A stretch of 64,000 nucleotides of DNA. Origin: Thaumasiovibrio occultus. Lineage in GTDB: Bacteria; Pseudomonadota; Gammaproteobacteria; Enterobacterales; Vibrionaceae. Where the stretch lies: NCBI GenBank assembly GCA_019703815.1, contig AP023052.1, forward strand, positions 1,302,001 through 1,366,000, in the 5' to 3' direction. This document shows positions 44,823 to 53,624 of this stretch, piece after piece. Under the pieces are notes generated by a model. The model saw only the letters and a program-made list of their open reading frames with translations. It had not been told where the DNA came from and searched no databases. Positions within the stretch are counted from its first letter, which is position 1; the number at the start of each line of letters is the position of its first letter. A program made the position numbers and the translations under genes.

Positions 44823-45431
44823 TTAGTGTTGGGTCTGCTGCAACGCTTCTGACGATTGCAAGCTGGCCAACAAAAAATTCAAAGCAGGAAGACAGTCACT
44901 AGAGGAAGCGAGCTTGACGAAATTCGCCGCATCGAGCGGCATCAGTTCAAGCCAGCGCTGACATACCCAGATCATATCTTCAAAAATGCAGTGGTTGTGT
45001 AGCTCAAGCAATTTGGGAAACTGCTGATTAACCTGCTTTAACTTGAGCGGCAGAAGCTCGTAATGGCTTGTAGGGTCAGTTGGTTGCGGCACTGAGTGCC
45101 AATTGGTTAGCCACACGACGTTTCCACTGTGAAGGCCATCATCGTTTTGCCAGTATTCAACAATCTCAAACCGTTGTTGTCCTTCGACGACGACGGTCAG
45201 TACGCCATTGCTGTCATGATTGAAATCGACAATAGACACTAAGGTGCCCAGCGACATCAAAGATGTCGGTTGGGTCGCCGAACCTTGTTCGATCAGCGTG
45301 ATGCCAAAACCTTGCTGTTGTTGAAGCGCTTCTGTGAGCAGACGTTGGTAACGTGGCTCAAAAATGCGCAATTTCAATCTTCCACCCGGAAGTACTACAG
45401 AACGCAACGGAAACAGATGAAGCTTTGTCAT
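44823..45431 (-). CDS. LON peptidase substrate-binding-domain protein
   Basis: A 202-residue protein made only of the N-terminal LON substrate-binding domain (PF02190): LHLFPLRSVVLPGGRLKLRIFEPRYQRLLTEAL, then GTLVSIVDFNHDSNGVLTVVVEGQQRFEIV. There is no ATPase or protease part, so it is not a protease itself; it may bind substrates or act as an adaptor. It is the first gene of the operon with DUF4397, ECF sigma and ChrR. This arrangement is seen with ChrR systems of some marine gamma-proteobacteria as far as I recall. ATG 45431 is preferred to ATG 45440. Confidence 0.9.
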   Translation of the reverse strand: MTKLHLFPLRSVVLPGGRLKLRIFEPRYQRLLTEALQQQQGFGITLIEQGSATQPTSLMSLGTLVSIVDFNHDSNGVLTVVVEGQQRFEIVEYWQNDDGLHSGNVVWLTNWHSVPQPTDPTSHYELLPLKLKQVNQQFPKLLELHNHCIFEDMIWVCQRWLELMPLDAANFVKLASSSDCLPALNFLLASLQSSEALQQTQH

Positions 45432-45442
45432 ACATACCATCC

Positions 45443-45487
45443 AACTAAAGTTCCCCCTCTCTACGGGGGTGAACTTTAGTTAGATCA
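45443..45487 (-). promoter_or_regulatory. Candidate ECF promoter overlapping a long inverted repeat
   Basis: On the minus strand TGATC (45487-45483), 17 bases, CGTAGA (45465-45460): a candidate autoregulatory promoter for the sigma/ChrR operon, with a predicted start about 20 bases before ATG 45431. It is overlaid by an inverted repeat with perfect 11-bp arms AACTAAAGTTC (45443-45453) and GAACTTTAGTT (45471-45481) and an inner CCCC/GGGG stem, which could be an operator or a leader hairpin. Confidence 0.55.
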
Positions 45488-45553
45488 TGGTGTTGGTTAT
45501 TTTTGACAGCTCACGGTGCCAGCATTGCGGCGAAAGCCGCGTCAGCGGTGGGG

Positions 45554-46258
45554 TCAAGCGGTAGGTAAATAATCACTAAAAATTGCATCGACATGAGGGA
45601 GAAGCGTAAATGCCTGTGGATCGTTAACGGTATAAACCCAGATTTGTAGCCCCAAGGACTTTAACGCTTTCACTTGCGCTAAGGTTAAGGTGCGATGATT
45701 AAGATGGCAGCTAAAGGGTTGATACTGTTTGAGTAGCGCCATGTCATCGGCGGTGAGATCTTCGGTTAATAAGCCGATGCGGCACGCAAACGGCATTTGC
45801 ATCATCGCAATAAACATGGTGTGGCTAAAACTTGTCAGCAACAATTGCGAACGGTCGATACCTGAGGCATCAATATCGGCCAGCAGTTGCGGCAACACCT
45901 GCTCTGGCTGGTGGATATCAACTTTGACTTCGAGATTCAATGACAGGTTATTTTCCTTGGCGTAAGCAAGCAAAGCCGGCAGGGTGACAATGGACTCACT
46001 TTGATAGCGCGAGTCGAACCAGCTGCCAAAGTCGAGCTGCTCTAGCTGTGCCAATGTCTGTTGATCAACCCGCCCGTGGCCGTTGCTGCACCGTTCCAGC
46101 TCGTGATCGTGGCAAATCACCAAGTGACCATCACGTGTCGGTTGCACATCCACTTCGACCCAGGTTAAACCGCTATCGACCGCATGACGAATACTGCTCC
46201 AGGTGTTTTCAGGACGCAAGCCCGCTACGCCGCGATGGCCAACCCATAAACATGTCAT
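45554..46258 (-). CDS. Glycerophosphodiester phosphodiesterase
   Basis: A 234-residue cytoplasmic GDPD of the UgpQ type, which splits glycerophosphodiesters from phospholipid turnover to glycerol-3-phosphate and an alcohol. Catalytic and metal residues are H8 and R9 (VGHRG), E17 (RPENT), E35 and D37 (WVEVDVQ) and H50 (VICHDHELERC). A TIM-barrel end IWVYTVNDP is present. No signal peptide. AAGGAG lies 7 bases before the ATG. Followed by no obvious partner; the PHP gene is upstream in the same direction, about 140 bp away. Confidence 0.93.
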   Translation of the reverse strand: MTCLWVGHRGVAGLRPENTWSSIRHAVDSGLTWVEVDVQPTRDGHLVICHDHELERCSNGHGRVDQQTLAQLEQLDFGSWFDSRYQSESIVTLPALLAYAKENNLSLNLEVKVDIHQPEQVLPQLLADIDASGIDRSQLLLTSFSHTMFIAMMQMPFACRIGLLTEDLTADDMALLKQYQPFSCHLNHRTLTLAQVKALKSLGLQIWVYTVNDPQAFTLLPHVDAIFSDYLPTA

Positions 46259-46401
46259 TTCAATTACTCCTTGCTAAGCGGCCATTCAAATAGTGCCGAC
46301 TTAGTGCTTGTTTGATGATGAGGGCCAATTTCCTTGCATCACCGACGTTGTAACCTAATTCCTGGTCAACTACTGACCGTGGGATTACTGATCGTGCTGA
46401 A

Positions 46402-47160
46402 TTACTGATCGTGATGAACTGCCCACGCGCGCAGCTCGTCACTCAGTGGGCGGCCATGATCGGCCAAAAACGTGAGAAAGGTTTTCGGAGTCCGCGTGAC
46501 GATACGTTCAATTGGAAAGCCTACTTCGCTGATGGCAGCAAGGCTGTGGTCGAACCGGCCTAAATCAAACGCGATATGGGCATCACTGCTAACACTAATA
46601 CATGCGTCGTGCTTTTTCGCCAATTTCAGCAGGCTCAAGCAGTTTGGCTTACTGCCAACCCGCGAATGGGCAAACGAGCTGTTATTGATCTCAATCGCGA
46701 CATTGTGCGTTTTGGCGGCAAGTACAACGGCTTCTTGGTCAATGGGGTAGTTCGGGTTGCCGGGGTGACCCAAAATTTGGCATTCACCGGAGGTGATCGC
46801 CGCCAGCATAGCGTCGGTATTGATCGCTTCGCTTTGTGGCGCAAACACCGGTTCGTGGAAGCTTGCGATCACGAGATCCAGACGCGGCTTTAGATTTTCT
46901 GGCAACGCTAGTCCGACGTCCGGCGCTTGGATATTGGCTTCAATCCCGCGCAATATGGCAATGTCATCGACGATATGCGGAATAACGGCCATGTTGCCAA
47001 AATGCCACCAGTGGGGCGCGTCTTGCATCGGCGGCGCGTGATCGGTAATACAAAACAGTTCGATGCCGTTAAGTTTGGCATGGGCAATGTAGTCGTGAAC
47101 CGTGCTGTAGGCGTGGGTGCTTGCGATGGTATGGCTATGGGTGTCGACGCGAAGTTTCAT
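46402..47160 (-). CDS. PHP-domain phosphatase, YcdX family
   Basis: A 252-residue trinuclear-zinc phosphatase-like protein. PHP motifs: DTHSHTIAS (H-x-H), FCITDHAPP (D-H), LRGIEANIQ (E), VIASFHEPVF (H), ILGHPGNP (H) and SSDAHIAFDLG (D-H). The set and length match E. coli YcdX, a phosphatase linked to swarming. The final residues are encoded by part of a small direct repeat (ATTACTGATCGTG, twice between 46384 and 46412), so the C-terminus may be recent. The substrate in this organism is unknown. Confidence 0.92.
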   Translation of the reverse strand: MKLRVDTHSHTIASTHAYSTVHDYIAHAKLNGIELFCITDHAPPMQDAPHWWHFGNMAVIPHIVDDIAILRGIEANIQAPDVGLALPENLKPRLDLVIASFHEPVFAPQSEAINTDAMLAAITSGECQILGHPGNPNYPIDQEAVVLAAKTHNVAIEINNSSFAHSRVGSKPNCLSLLKLAKKHDACISVSSDAHIAFDLGRFDHSLAAISEVGFPIERIVTRTPKTFLTFLADHGRPLSDELRAWAVHHDQ

Positions 47161-47529
47161 GCTGATCTCTACTGCGAAGTGCCAGTGCTATCTGGCCGAG
47201 ATGAAATACCTCGCGTAATTATATCAGACGCTTTGCTATGAAATTGGGGATGTATCACTAAACCAGATGATTTCAATGGGTGATAACGCGGGGTGGTTCG
47301 CGCCATCCCGAGTTTTCCTTCATCATCAAGCGATTTTACCTCTGAGTTAGGTAAGGTAAGCGCACATCTTTGTCTGTCTTGATATGCATGGGCCAGTTGG
47401 ACTGTTGTAGCGGGCAAAACGCTTTTAATGCTCTGAATTTTGTCACTCAACCTTGAGTCTTGCTCACAGGGTCGGACGCGGTATTGAGATACACTATCCA
47501 CAGCAGTTTAAAACGGCAGGAGAGATCAG
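47161..47529. other. Intergenic region between the PHP phosphatase and acyP genes
   Basis: About 370 bp holding the promoters of both divergent genes. A 110-codon minus-strand frame at 47169-47501 has no recognisable domain and no good start, and is not called. No other structure was seen. Confidence 0.4.
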
Positions 47530-47802
47530 ATGGCAAAGATATGCAAAAAATTCACCGTAACAGGACGGGTGCAAGGGGTCGGTTTTCGCTATCACACTGC
47601 GCATGAAGGATTGAAATTGTCGCTGACCGGTTACGCGCGCAATCAAGCCGATGGCAGTGTAGAAGTAATGGCTTGTGGTGAGCCCGCCGCGATTGAAAAA
47701 CTGGAAGTGTGGTTGGCCCAAGGCCCGCGAATGGCGCGAGTAGATAGTTTGTCAGGCATTGAAGAAGCGTGGCGTCATTTTAACGGCTTTTCAATGCATT
47801 AA
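47530..47802 (+). CDS. acyP: Acylphosphatase
   Basis: A 90-residue enzyme that hydrolyses acyl phosphates to a carboxylate and phosphate in the cytoplasm. Active-site arginine R20 is in [10 protein letters not shown] and asparagine N38 in [13 protein letters not shown]. The ferredoxin-like fold length is standard (about 90-92). Start with GGAGAG upstream. In E. coli acyP sits beside rlmI and tusE; here it is 28 kb from rlmI and 7 kb from tusE. Confidence 0.95.
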   Translation: MAKICKKFTVTGRVQGVGFRYHTAHEGLKLSLTGYARNQADGSVEVMACGEPAAIEKLEVWLAQGPRMARVDSLSGIEEAWRHFNGFSMH

Positions 47803-47872
47803 ATAAAGAGCGCATTAAATGAAGAATGCGTTAAAGAAACGATAGATACCGTCACAGGGTCAAGGAAGAAAA

Positions 47873-48547
47873 GTGAATAACAAAAAGAGATTATTGGCGA
47901 CGCTCGTAAGCGTTTTGGTTTTGCACTCGCCTTCAGTGCTGGCGAAAGACGTTCCAGCAACGATTGACGCGTTTACTGCGCAGGGCTACCCAGGGGAAAT
48001 CGTTGCTCTCTACGATCCGGGTTTTATTACCATCACCTTGGACCGTGGCGAAACGATTGACACAACCTATGGCGACATTGATTTTGATATCTTGTATGAG
48101 TGGGAGCAGCAGGCGAAAGCGAGCGGTAAGCCGAGACGTGTCATGGTGCATTACACCTTAGCAGATGGCGTGACGGTGAAAGACGTTAACAGTGATATTG
48201 GTTTTTCGCTGAACGGTGTTATCGAAGAGCACCCCATTGATATGGCGATGAGCGCTTGTACCGAGCAATTTAGTACCACCGTGGGCATGCATGAGTGCTC
48301 TGCGCTGGCTTATCACGCGTGGGATCGCGAACTCAACCGAGCATATGCCGCTTTAGGTGGGTCGAATAACCCGGAATTGAAAGCAGCGCAAATAGCGTGG
48401 ATTGCATTTAGAGATAAGCAAACGGAGTATCTGGCTGCGCACTACGGAAAAATGCAAGGGAGTATTTGGGGACTGATCTACGGCGAGAAAGTGAACGATA
48501 TTACGCGTCAACAGACCGAAGCTCTGCAATCAATGCTCAGTTGGTAA
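47873..48547 (+). CDS. Secreted protein with C-terminal LprI-like (DUF1311) domain
   Basis: A 224-residue exported protein: signal peptide NNKKRLLATLVSVLVLHSPSVLA, then a beta-rich domain of about 110 residues that I do not recognise. The C-terminal LprI-like domain follows from about 137 (ACTEQFSTTVGMHECSALAYHAWDRELNRAYAAL, AAQIAWIAFRDKQTEYL) with the usual C...EC and W-x-x-x-R/D pattern. LprI of mycobacteria inhibits lysozyme; that role is not proven here. The start is GTG 47873, fixed by AAGGAAG upstream. Confidence 0.85.
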   Translation: MNNKKRLLATLVSVLVLHSPSVLAKDVPATIDAFTAQGYPGEIVALYDPGFITITLDRGETIDTTYGDIDFDILYEWEQQAKASGKPRRVMVHYTLADGVTVKDVNSDIGFSLNGVIEEHPIDMAMSACTEQFSTTVGMHECSALAYHAWDRELNRAYAALGGSNNPELKAAQIAWIAFRDKQTEYLAAHYGKMQGSIWGLIYGEKVNDITRQQTEALQSMLSW

Positions 48548-48600
48548 CCTGTTGTGATGGGCCGTCGACGCCAGAGAGATGTCATCAACGGCCTTTTGCA

Positions 48601-49464
48601 CTACGAGTGAAAGGTTTCGAGTTCGTTTAAAATCACTTCCAGCTTTTTCACTCGCTTTTCACTTTGCGCTTCACTCTGCACAATCATGGTTTCGATAATC
48701 GCTTCAAGTACCAGCAGGGAAACCACTTTACTGTCGAACATTGCTGGGCCTTCCGTTTTGGCAACAAACGCAATGTCCGCGAGAGGCAAAATGGGGCTGG
48801 TTTCTTGATCGCTGAGTGCGATTAGTGTGCCTTTTTTCCCCTTAAACCACTTGGCGATATTGAGTGTTGTTTGCGAGTAACGTTTGTGGGAAATCGCAAA
48901 CAACACGCTGTTTTTATCGACGTCGATCAATTGACGCGCTTGAGATTGCAGGTCGCCTTCTAGTAAATAAACTTGTTGGCGAATGTTCTTGGCGTAAATA
49001 TGGAAAAAGCTTGCCAAGGCATGTGAAGAAGCCCCACCACAAATGAAGATCTTGCGTTTGTCGGCAATTAACAGGTTGGCTGCGGCGAGGATATCGGCAT
49101 CGTTTAGCCGCAGGCTGGTATCGTGCATATTTTTTGACGCGTTATTGATGTGGCGCTCTAGGATCCCCTTCTCATCAGAACTGATGACGTTGCGCTGAGT
49201 TTGATAGCGCTCTAGTGGGGATTCCAATTTTCCACTGACCTCATCGCGTACACATTTAATAAAGTCGGCAAAGTTCTCGTAGTGAAGGCGTTGAACAAAT
49301 CGACCGACACTGGCGTTAGCAACGTGAGAGCCCTCTGCGATGGTGATAATCGTTTCAAAGGCGATGTGCGGGTATTTGCCTTCTAAGTATTCAACGATTT
49401 TTCTATCACTGTTGGTCAGCTTAGGTAGATTTCTAATACGCTCGAAAAGAGTGTTTTCTCTCAT
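48601..49464 (-). CDS. MurR/RpiR-family transcriptional regulator
   Basis: A 287-residue regulator. The N-terminal RpiR helix-turn-helix spans about residues 1-77 (ITIAEGSHVANASVGRFVQRLHYENFADF), then a linker, then the SIS sugar-isomerase-like effector domain (KIFICGGASSHALASFF, LFAISHKRYSQTTLNIAKW, GTLIALSDQETSPI). The Thr/Ser loop of SIS is present, so it may bind a phosphorylated sugar or related ligand. It is the last gene of the minus-strand group with MmgE/PrpD and M20 genes and is their likely regulator. Confidence 0.92.
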   Translation of the reverse strand: MRENTLFERIRNLPKLTNSDRKIVEYLEGKYPHIAFETIITIAEGSHVANASVGRFVQRLHYENFADFIKCVRDEVSGKLESPLERYQTQRNVISSDEKGILERHINNASKNMHDTSLRLNDADILAAANLLIADKRKIFICGGASSHALASFFHIYAKNIRQQVYLLEGDLQSQARQLIDVDKNSVLFAISHKRYSQTTLNIAKWFKGKKGTLIALSDQETSPILPLADIAFVAKTEGPAMFDSKVVSLLVLEAIIETMIVQSEAQSEKRVKKLEVILNELETFHS

Positions 49465-49753
49465 TTAATAACTCTAACTAGATGTGCAGGGCGCGAGCCG
49501 ACAATTAATACAAACGTTGAAATGTGTAGCAAGCTACGATTTAAACGCGTTGAAAAAGAGTCAACACCCGTCAGCGATTTGCGGTGACTAATCGCCAAAT
49601 TGTAATGGAAATCATGGGAAAGGGCGACGCTCAGATCGTATTTATGATCAACGTTTATCAGTCCAGAAACGTTCGTATGATAAAAACGCTCGCCGCCACT
49701 AAGAGCACAGCGAACGTCTTCGTTAAGTGAAACGCATAGCGTGTCTATCGAGA

Positions 49754-51155
49754 TTAATCGCGTGGTTCAAGGTTACTGATCAGGCGGCTGATAGCAGTGA
49801 TGTTGTCGACGTTAGCGATGTCCGCGAGCTGTTGCTGTAGTGAGGTTAACGTGTTTGCGTCGAACTGATCTGCGCAGCATTGAGTGAACTTTGCCGCCAG
49901 CTCTTGTTCACTCATTGGATGATGGATAGTACCTTTCGCCCACTGACTTGACGCCTCATAAACTGTGCCGTCTTTGAGGGTGATCTTCACATGGTGAGGC
50001 AGGCGTTTGGTGGGTTCAAGCTCGCCCTCGTTTTGCGGGTAAGCATCCATCATAACGATAGGCAGTAGAGCTCGCACGTCAGGTCTGGCAATTGCGTCAA
50101 GCGTGAAGTCTGATAGAGTGAGGCCGCCTTGGAGCAGCGCCACCGCGACGCAATAGTTCATTGAAAAACGCGCTTCCATCTCGCTGGTGGGCTCGGTGTA
50201 CATCAGGTTTTTCTTGTTGGCGTACTCAACATAGGTGTCGACTTTCTCGACATCTTCAGCAGTGAAACCATGCTGCTCACGAAGTGCAATCACACAATTG
50301 ACTACGCGGTGAGTTGAACCGCAACACGGGTAGAGCTTGAGTGAAAAGCCAAATTCCTCAATTGCCAGCGGCTGACCAATATGCTGGATCAGGGTATCCC
50401 AGCCTTGCGCTTGTGCGCCGGCGTATAAATCGCGAAATCCCATCGCGCCTTCAAGTGCGCAGCTTGAGGCTTCCATTCCCGCTTGAGCGAAACGGGCAGC
50501 CAGAATGGCGTTCTTCGCCGCCATCCCCGCATGAAATGGCTTTGCCATGGTGCCAAACTGGACTTTAGGACCTGACGCCATAGTGACGGCTAAACTCAGG
50601 GCATGGGTCATTTGCTGGGCGGTCAAATTGAGTAAACGGCCGCACGCCGCTGCAGCGCCAATAACGCCGACGGTTGAGGTTGAATGCCAGCCCGCATCAT
50701 AGTGGTTACGGTTAACACCACGACCCACGACCCACGACAGATTGGATTTCAAGGCCAATGATCAGCGCATCGATGAGTGCGGCGCCACTGACTTCTAATT
50801 CTTCACCCAAGGCAAAAAGGGCAGGGAACAACACCGCCGATGCGTGGGTCAATCCAGGTAAGAAATTGTCATCGTAGTCGAGTGCATGCGCTGATATCCC
50901 ATTAGCCAGTGCAGCCCATGGCGCGGCCAGTTTGTGCTGGGTGCCGAAAAGCGTTGCGGCGCCGTTACCACTGTCTTGGCCCAGTACGGCTTGTTGAAGT
51001 ACTTTTGCTCCATGATCGCGGCTCCCGGCAATGGTACAGCCAACAATGTCTTGGATCACTTCAACCGCGCGGTGGATAGCAATGTCAGAGGCAATAACCG
51101 GCGTTTCTGCCGCCCATTTCGCCATTTCTTTGGTTATTTCATATTTTGGATTCAT
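49754..51155 (-). pseudogene. MmgE/PrpD family protein, frameshifted by a 7-bp tandem repeat
   Basis: The gene is read in two frames. The N-terminal part from ATG 51155 (EITKEMAKWAAETPV, ALDYDDNFLPGLTHASAVLFPALFALGEE) ends at a stop near 50712. The remainder (NRNHYDAGWHSTSTVGVIGAAAACGRLL ... to 49754) is in another frame. The break lies in three tandem copies of CCACGAC at 50718-50738; with two copies the frame reads LEIQSVVGRGVNRNHYDAGWH, as in intact family members, and the product would be about 464 residues. MmgE/PrpD enzymes are dehydratases or isomerases such as 2-methylcitrate dehydratase. The exact reaction here is unknown; phase variation or a sequencing error is possible. Confidence 0.9.
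50718..50738 (+). repeat. Triple 7-bp tandem repeat (CCACGAC) in the MmgE/PrpD gene
   Basis: Three exact copies of CCACGAC at 50718, 50725 and 50732. Seven is not a multiple of three, so copy number sets the reading frame: two copies keep the gene open, three break it. Confidence 0.93.
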
Positions 51156-51218
51156 CAGTACGTTCTCTCGCAATACTGCACATATGTATTTGATTTAGCT
51201 GAAGATGACTATTCACGG

Positions 51219-52319
51219 TTAGCGAATATTGTTGAATATTTCAATGAGTTGATAGAGGCCTTTCTCGATCGTAGCTATTTCAACAAACTCATCGATTGAG
51301 TGAAGGTATTGCGCTTTTGATATGCCAATGGTGAAACTGCTGAGTCCTTTACTGGCGGGGTAATTCGAATCACTACTGCCAATATCTTCTTCCGTTTCTA
51401 TCCCAAGACGTTGATGGATGTTTTTAACTCTTTCTGCGATTTCATCATTTTTGGTCGTGCCAGCGGGTCTGTCACCAATGACATCGACGTCGATTTGAAT
51501 ATCTTTCGAACGATACGAATCAATGATCCGCGAGGCTTCATCTAGTACGGATTGTCCATTTTCTTGGTCAATAAAACGGACTTCGAACATGATCTCCGTA
51601 TACTGAGGGATAACATTGACCCCGGTTCCGCCACGTATCGTGCCGACATTCAATGTGGTTTTTGACCCACGAGGTAGAGGGATATCATAGAGTTGACTAA
51701 TCATTTTAGAGGCGACATGAATGGCGCTGGTGTGGTCGGAATCGCGCCAGCTGTGCCCACCTAACCCTTTGATAGACACTTTTTTACGGACACTACCTAC
51801 GAAGGTTTGGGTTAAGCGCCCAACTTTATTTCCTTCGAGTGCGAAGTGGGCGATTAGATCGGGTAGCGAGGTTGAGTCAATGAAGTGTTTGATCCCGATG
51901 AGATTCCCTAAGCCTTCTTCACACACATTGAACAAGAAGTAGGTGTCGTAATGGGGAGTGATGTTGTGGGTTTTAATGTACTTCAACAAATAGATCAGAG
52001 AAGTTACCGACAGTGAGTTGTCTGCGACCCCGGGACAGTAAAAGCAACCTGACTTTTCAATGAAGTCTAAATGGGTTTCCTTTGGGAATACCGTATCTAC
52101 GTGGGCTGAGTAGACAACTTGTTGTCGAACAACCCCTTCAACCAAGCAGATAAGGTTACCGATTGAGTCGATGTCACTTTGAAACCCCAGTTGTTCCAGC
52201 ATCTCTTTGATTAAGGCTACGCGCTGGTGTTCTTCAAATGTAGGTGCGGACGTTAAGGTGATTGTTTTCAAATCATCATGAAAGTCGGAAATATTTTCTT
52301 TAATGAATTTCTCTATCAT
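51219..52319 (-). CDS. M20-family metallopeptidase/deacylase
   Basis: A 366-residue zinc peptidase or amidohydrolase of the M20 family. Metal and catalytic residues: H73 and D75 (YSAHVDTVFP), D100 (CPGVADNSLS), the E134-E135 pair (FNVCEEGLGN), and a later H in LHSIDEFVEI. The dimerisation lid lies at about 185-290 (KVSIKGLGGHSWRDSD). The closest named types are tripeptidase T-like and carboxypeptidase G2-like proteins, with the substrate unresolved. It is followed by the broken MmgE/PrpD gene and a regulator, and preceded by three operator-like boxes at 52452-52527. Confidence 0.9.
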   Translation of the reverse strand: MIEKFIKENISDFHDDLKTITLTSAPTFEEHQRVALIKEMLEQLGFQSDIDSIGNLICLVEGVVRQQVVYSAHVDTVFPKETHLDFIEKSGCFYCPGVADNSLSVTSLIYLLKYIKTHNITPHYDTYFLFNVCEEGLGNLIGIKHFIDSTSLPDLIAHFALEGNKVGRLTQTFVGSVRKKVSIKGLGGHSWRDSDHTSAIHVASKMISQLYDIPLPRGSKTTLNVGTIRGGTGVNVIPQYTEIMFEVRFIDQENGQSVLDEASRIIDSYRSKDIQIDVDVIGDRPAGTTKNDEIAERVKNIHQRLGIETEEDIGSSDSNYPASKGLSSFTIGISKAQYLHSIDEFVEIATIEKGLYQLIEIFNNIR

Positions 52320-52451
52320 TGTTCAACGCCTGTTTTGAATGCATACAGATTCGAGGAAATCTCGTCATTACCTCACGCCTATTCTTGGGTTTCTATGATT
52401 AGGCGGGCACGATGGAAACGCGGGAATGAACGTATCACTGTGCTTGAGGTG

Positions 52452-52527
52452 TGGTAGGAAATTACCATTAAGATATATAACTGGCAATATTGTACCATTT
52501 AAATCTGTGACTGGTAACATGTTACCA
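52452..52527. promoter_or_regulatory. Three operator-like palindromes spaced 30 bp
   Basis: TGGTAGGAAATTACCA at 52452-52467, TGGCAATATTGTACCA at 52482-52497 and TGGTAACATGTTACCA at 52512-52527, the last a perfect 16-bp palindrome. Start-to-start spacing is exactly 30 bp twice, close to three helical turns. Sequence between boxes is also related (TTAAGATATATAAC and TTTAAATCTGTGAC), so the array may have come from tandem duplication. It lies 133-208 bp upstream of the M20 peptidase gene in otherwise gene-free DNA (52320-52742). The binding protein is unknown. Confidence 0.7.
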
Positions 52528-52742
52528 AGGTGAGTTTGTCGACTCGTGGCCGTCATTTGGATGTAAGAAAGGGGCTAATTGGAGATTAGTGGAATGAAGC
52601 GAACTTTCATTTGTGGCGTAATGTATGGGCCATCAATGTACCAAGCATGATCAGCGAAACGGATGGTGGAGAGGAAAGAGGGCGGCTTCGATAAACAAAA
52701 GGAGAGAAACGTAGCCCATTGCGTAATGGACTACGAAAGGGA

Positions 52743-53468
52743 TCAGTGCTGGTGAACGACGTCTTGGTAGGCAACACGGTGGCGGTCGCCATAGATACCG
52801 GCCTCAGTGCGGGTGCCGCAGCTGATGATCATGCAGATCTCTTCGGTTGATGATAGGCCGAGGAGTTTTTTCGCTCTGACTGAATCAAAGCCTTCCATTG
52901 GGCAGGTATCGTAGCCTTCGCTGCGCATCGCGCTCATAAAGGTCATTGCGGCTAAAGCGGCACTTTTGTGTAAACAGACCCGAAGGTCGCTTTTACTGAC
53001 CTCCCGTACCATTGGGCGCTTAAGCCCAAGGCAGAAACTTAACAGTTTCTTCGCGGCCCCGAACAGTCCGAAGCGGTCGTGTCGGTAGACAAAGGGGATC
53101 AATTTCTCATAGTACTTCAGTGCCCCTTTTGCCGTGTTGTCATCGCGGCCATTAAATGCATCTCTGACCGTTTTTGCGTTAGTTTGCGCGCGTTCACGCC
53201 AGTATTGTGGAGTGATAGTAATGACCACGAGCTCATTGGCAGTTTTGGCGGCGTTCTGCCCCATACAGATATCGGCGAGTGCGTGACGCTTTTCGTCGCT
53301 GATCACTCGATGAAATCCCCATAGCTGCATGTTGGAGCTATTGGGAGACAAAACGGCGAGCTCAAGTGCGCGCTTTACCGCGTCATGATCAAACGGTGTC
53401 TCTGGGCAATATTTGCGCACTGAACGTCTGGAATGGATAAGTGAAGCAAAGGCATCTTGGGCTGGCAT
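52743..53468 (-). CDS. Nitroreductase family protein
   Basis: A 241-residue flavin reductase-like protein. The N-terminal FMN motif is LIHSRRSVRKYCPE, followed by ALELAVLSPNSSNMQLWGFH and the C-terminal MSAMRSEGYDTCPMEGFD and LGLSSTEEICMIISCG. The family reduces nitro compounds, quinones or flavins with NAD(P)H. Stop is about 200 bp from the operator-like array on the other side. Not obviously in an operon; the DUF302 gene is divergent. Confidence 0.9.
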   Translation of the reverse strand: MPAQDAFASLIHSRRSVRKYCPETPFDHDAVKRALELAVLSPNSSNMQLWGFHRVISDEKRHALADICMGQNAAKTANELVVITITPQYWRERAQTNAKTVRDAFNGRDDNTAKGALKYYEKLIPFVYRHDRFGLFGAAKKLLSFCLGLKRPMVREVSKSDLRVCLHKSAALAAMTFMSAMRSEGYDTCPMEGFDSVRAKKLLGLSSTEEICMIISCGTRTEAGIYGDRHRVAYQDVVHQH

Positions 53469-53624
53469 GCGTCCCTCAAAATCAGCGAATTATCGAGACA
53501 TTGATTTTACTGCGTTACGCCAAAATACCAATCTTTATTCGCTGAACTATCAATGGCGGATGGACGCGTCTTCTTGCGGCTTCTAGGCTTGATCACAATG
53601 CTTAGCGAATGATGAGGCGAAACG

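Noticed and set aside
47169-47501. 110-codon minus-strand frame between the PHP phosphatase and acyP genes
   Set aside because: No domain, no good start, and it occupies the divergent promoter region.
52368-52556. 62-codon minus-strand frame over the 30-bp repeat array
   Set aside because: Its internal repeat (LNGTILPVIYLNGNFLP) is a by-product of the repeated operator-like DNA.
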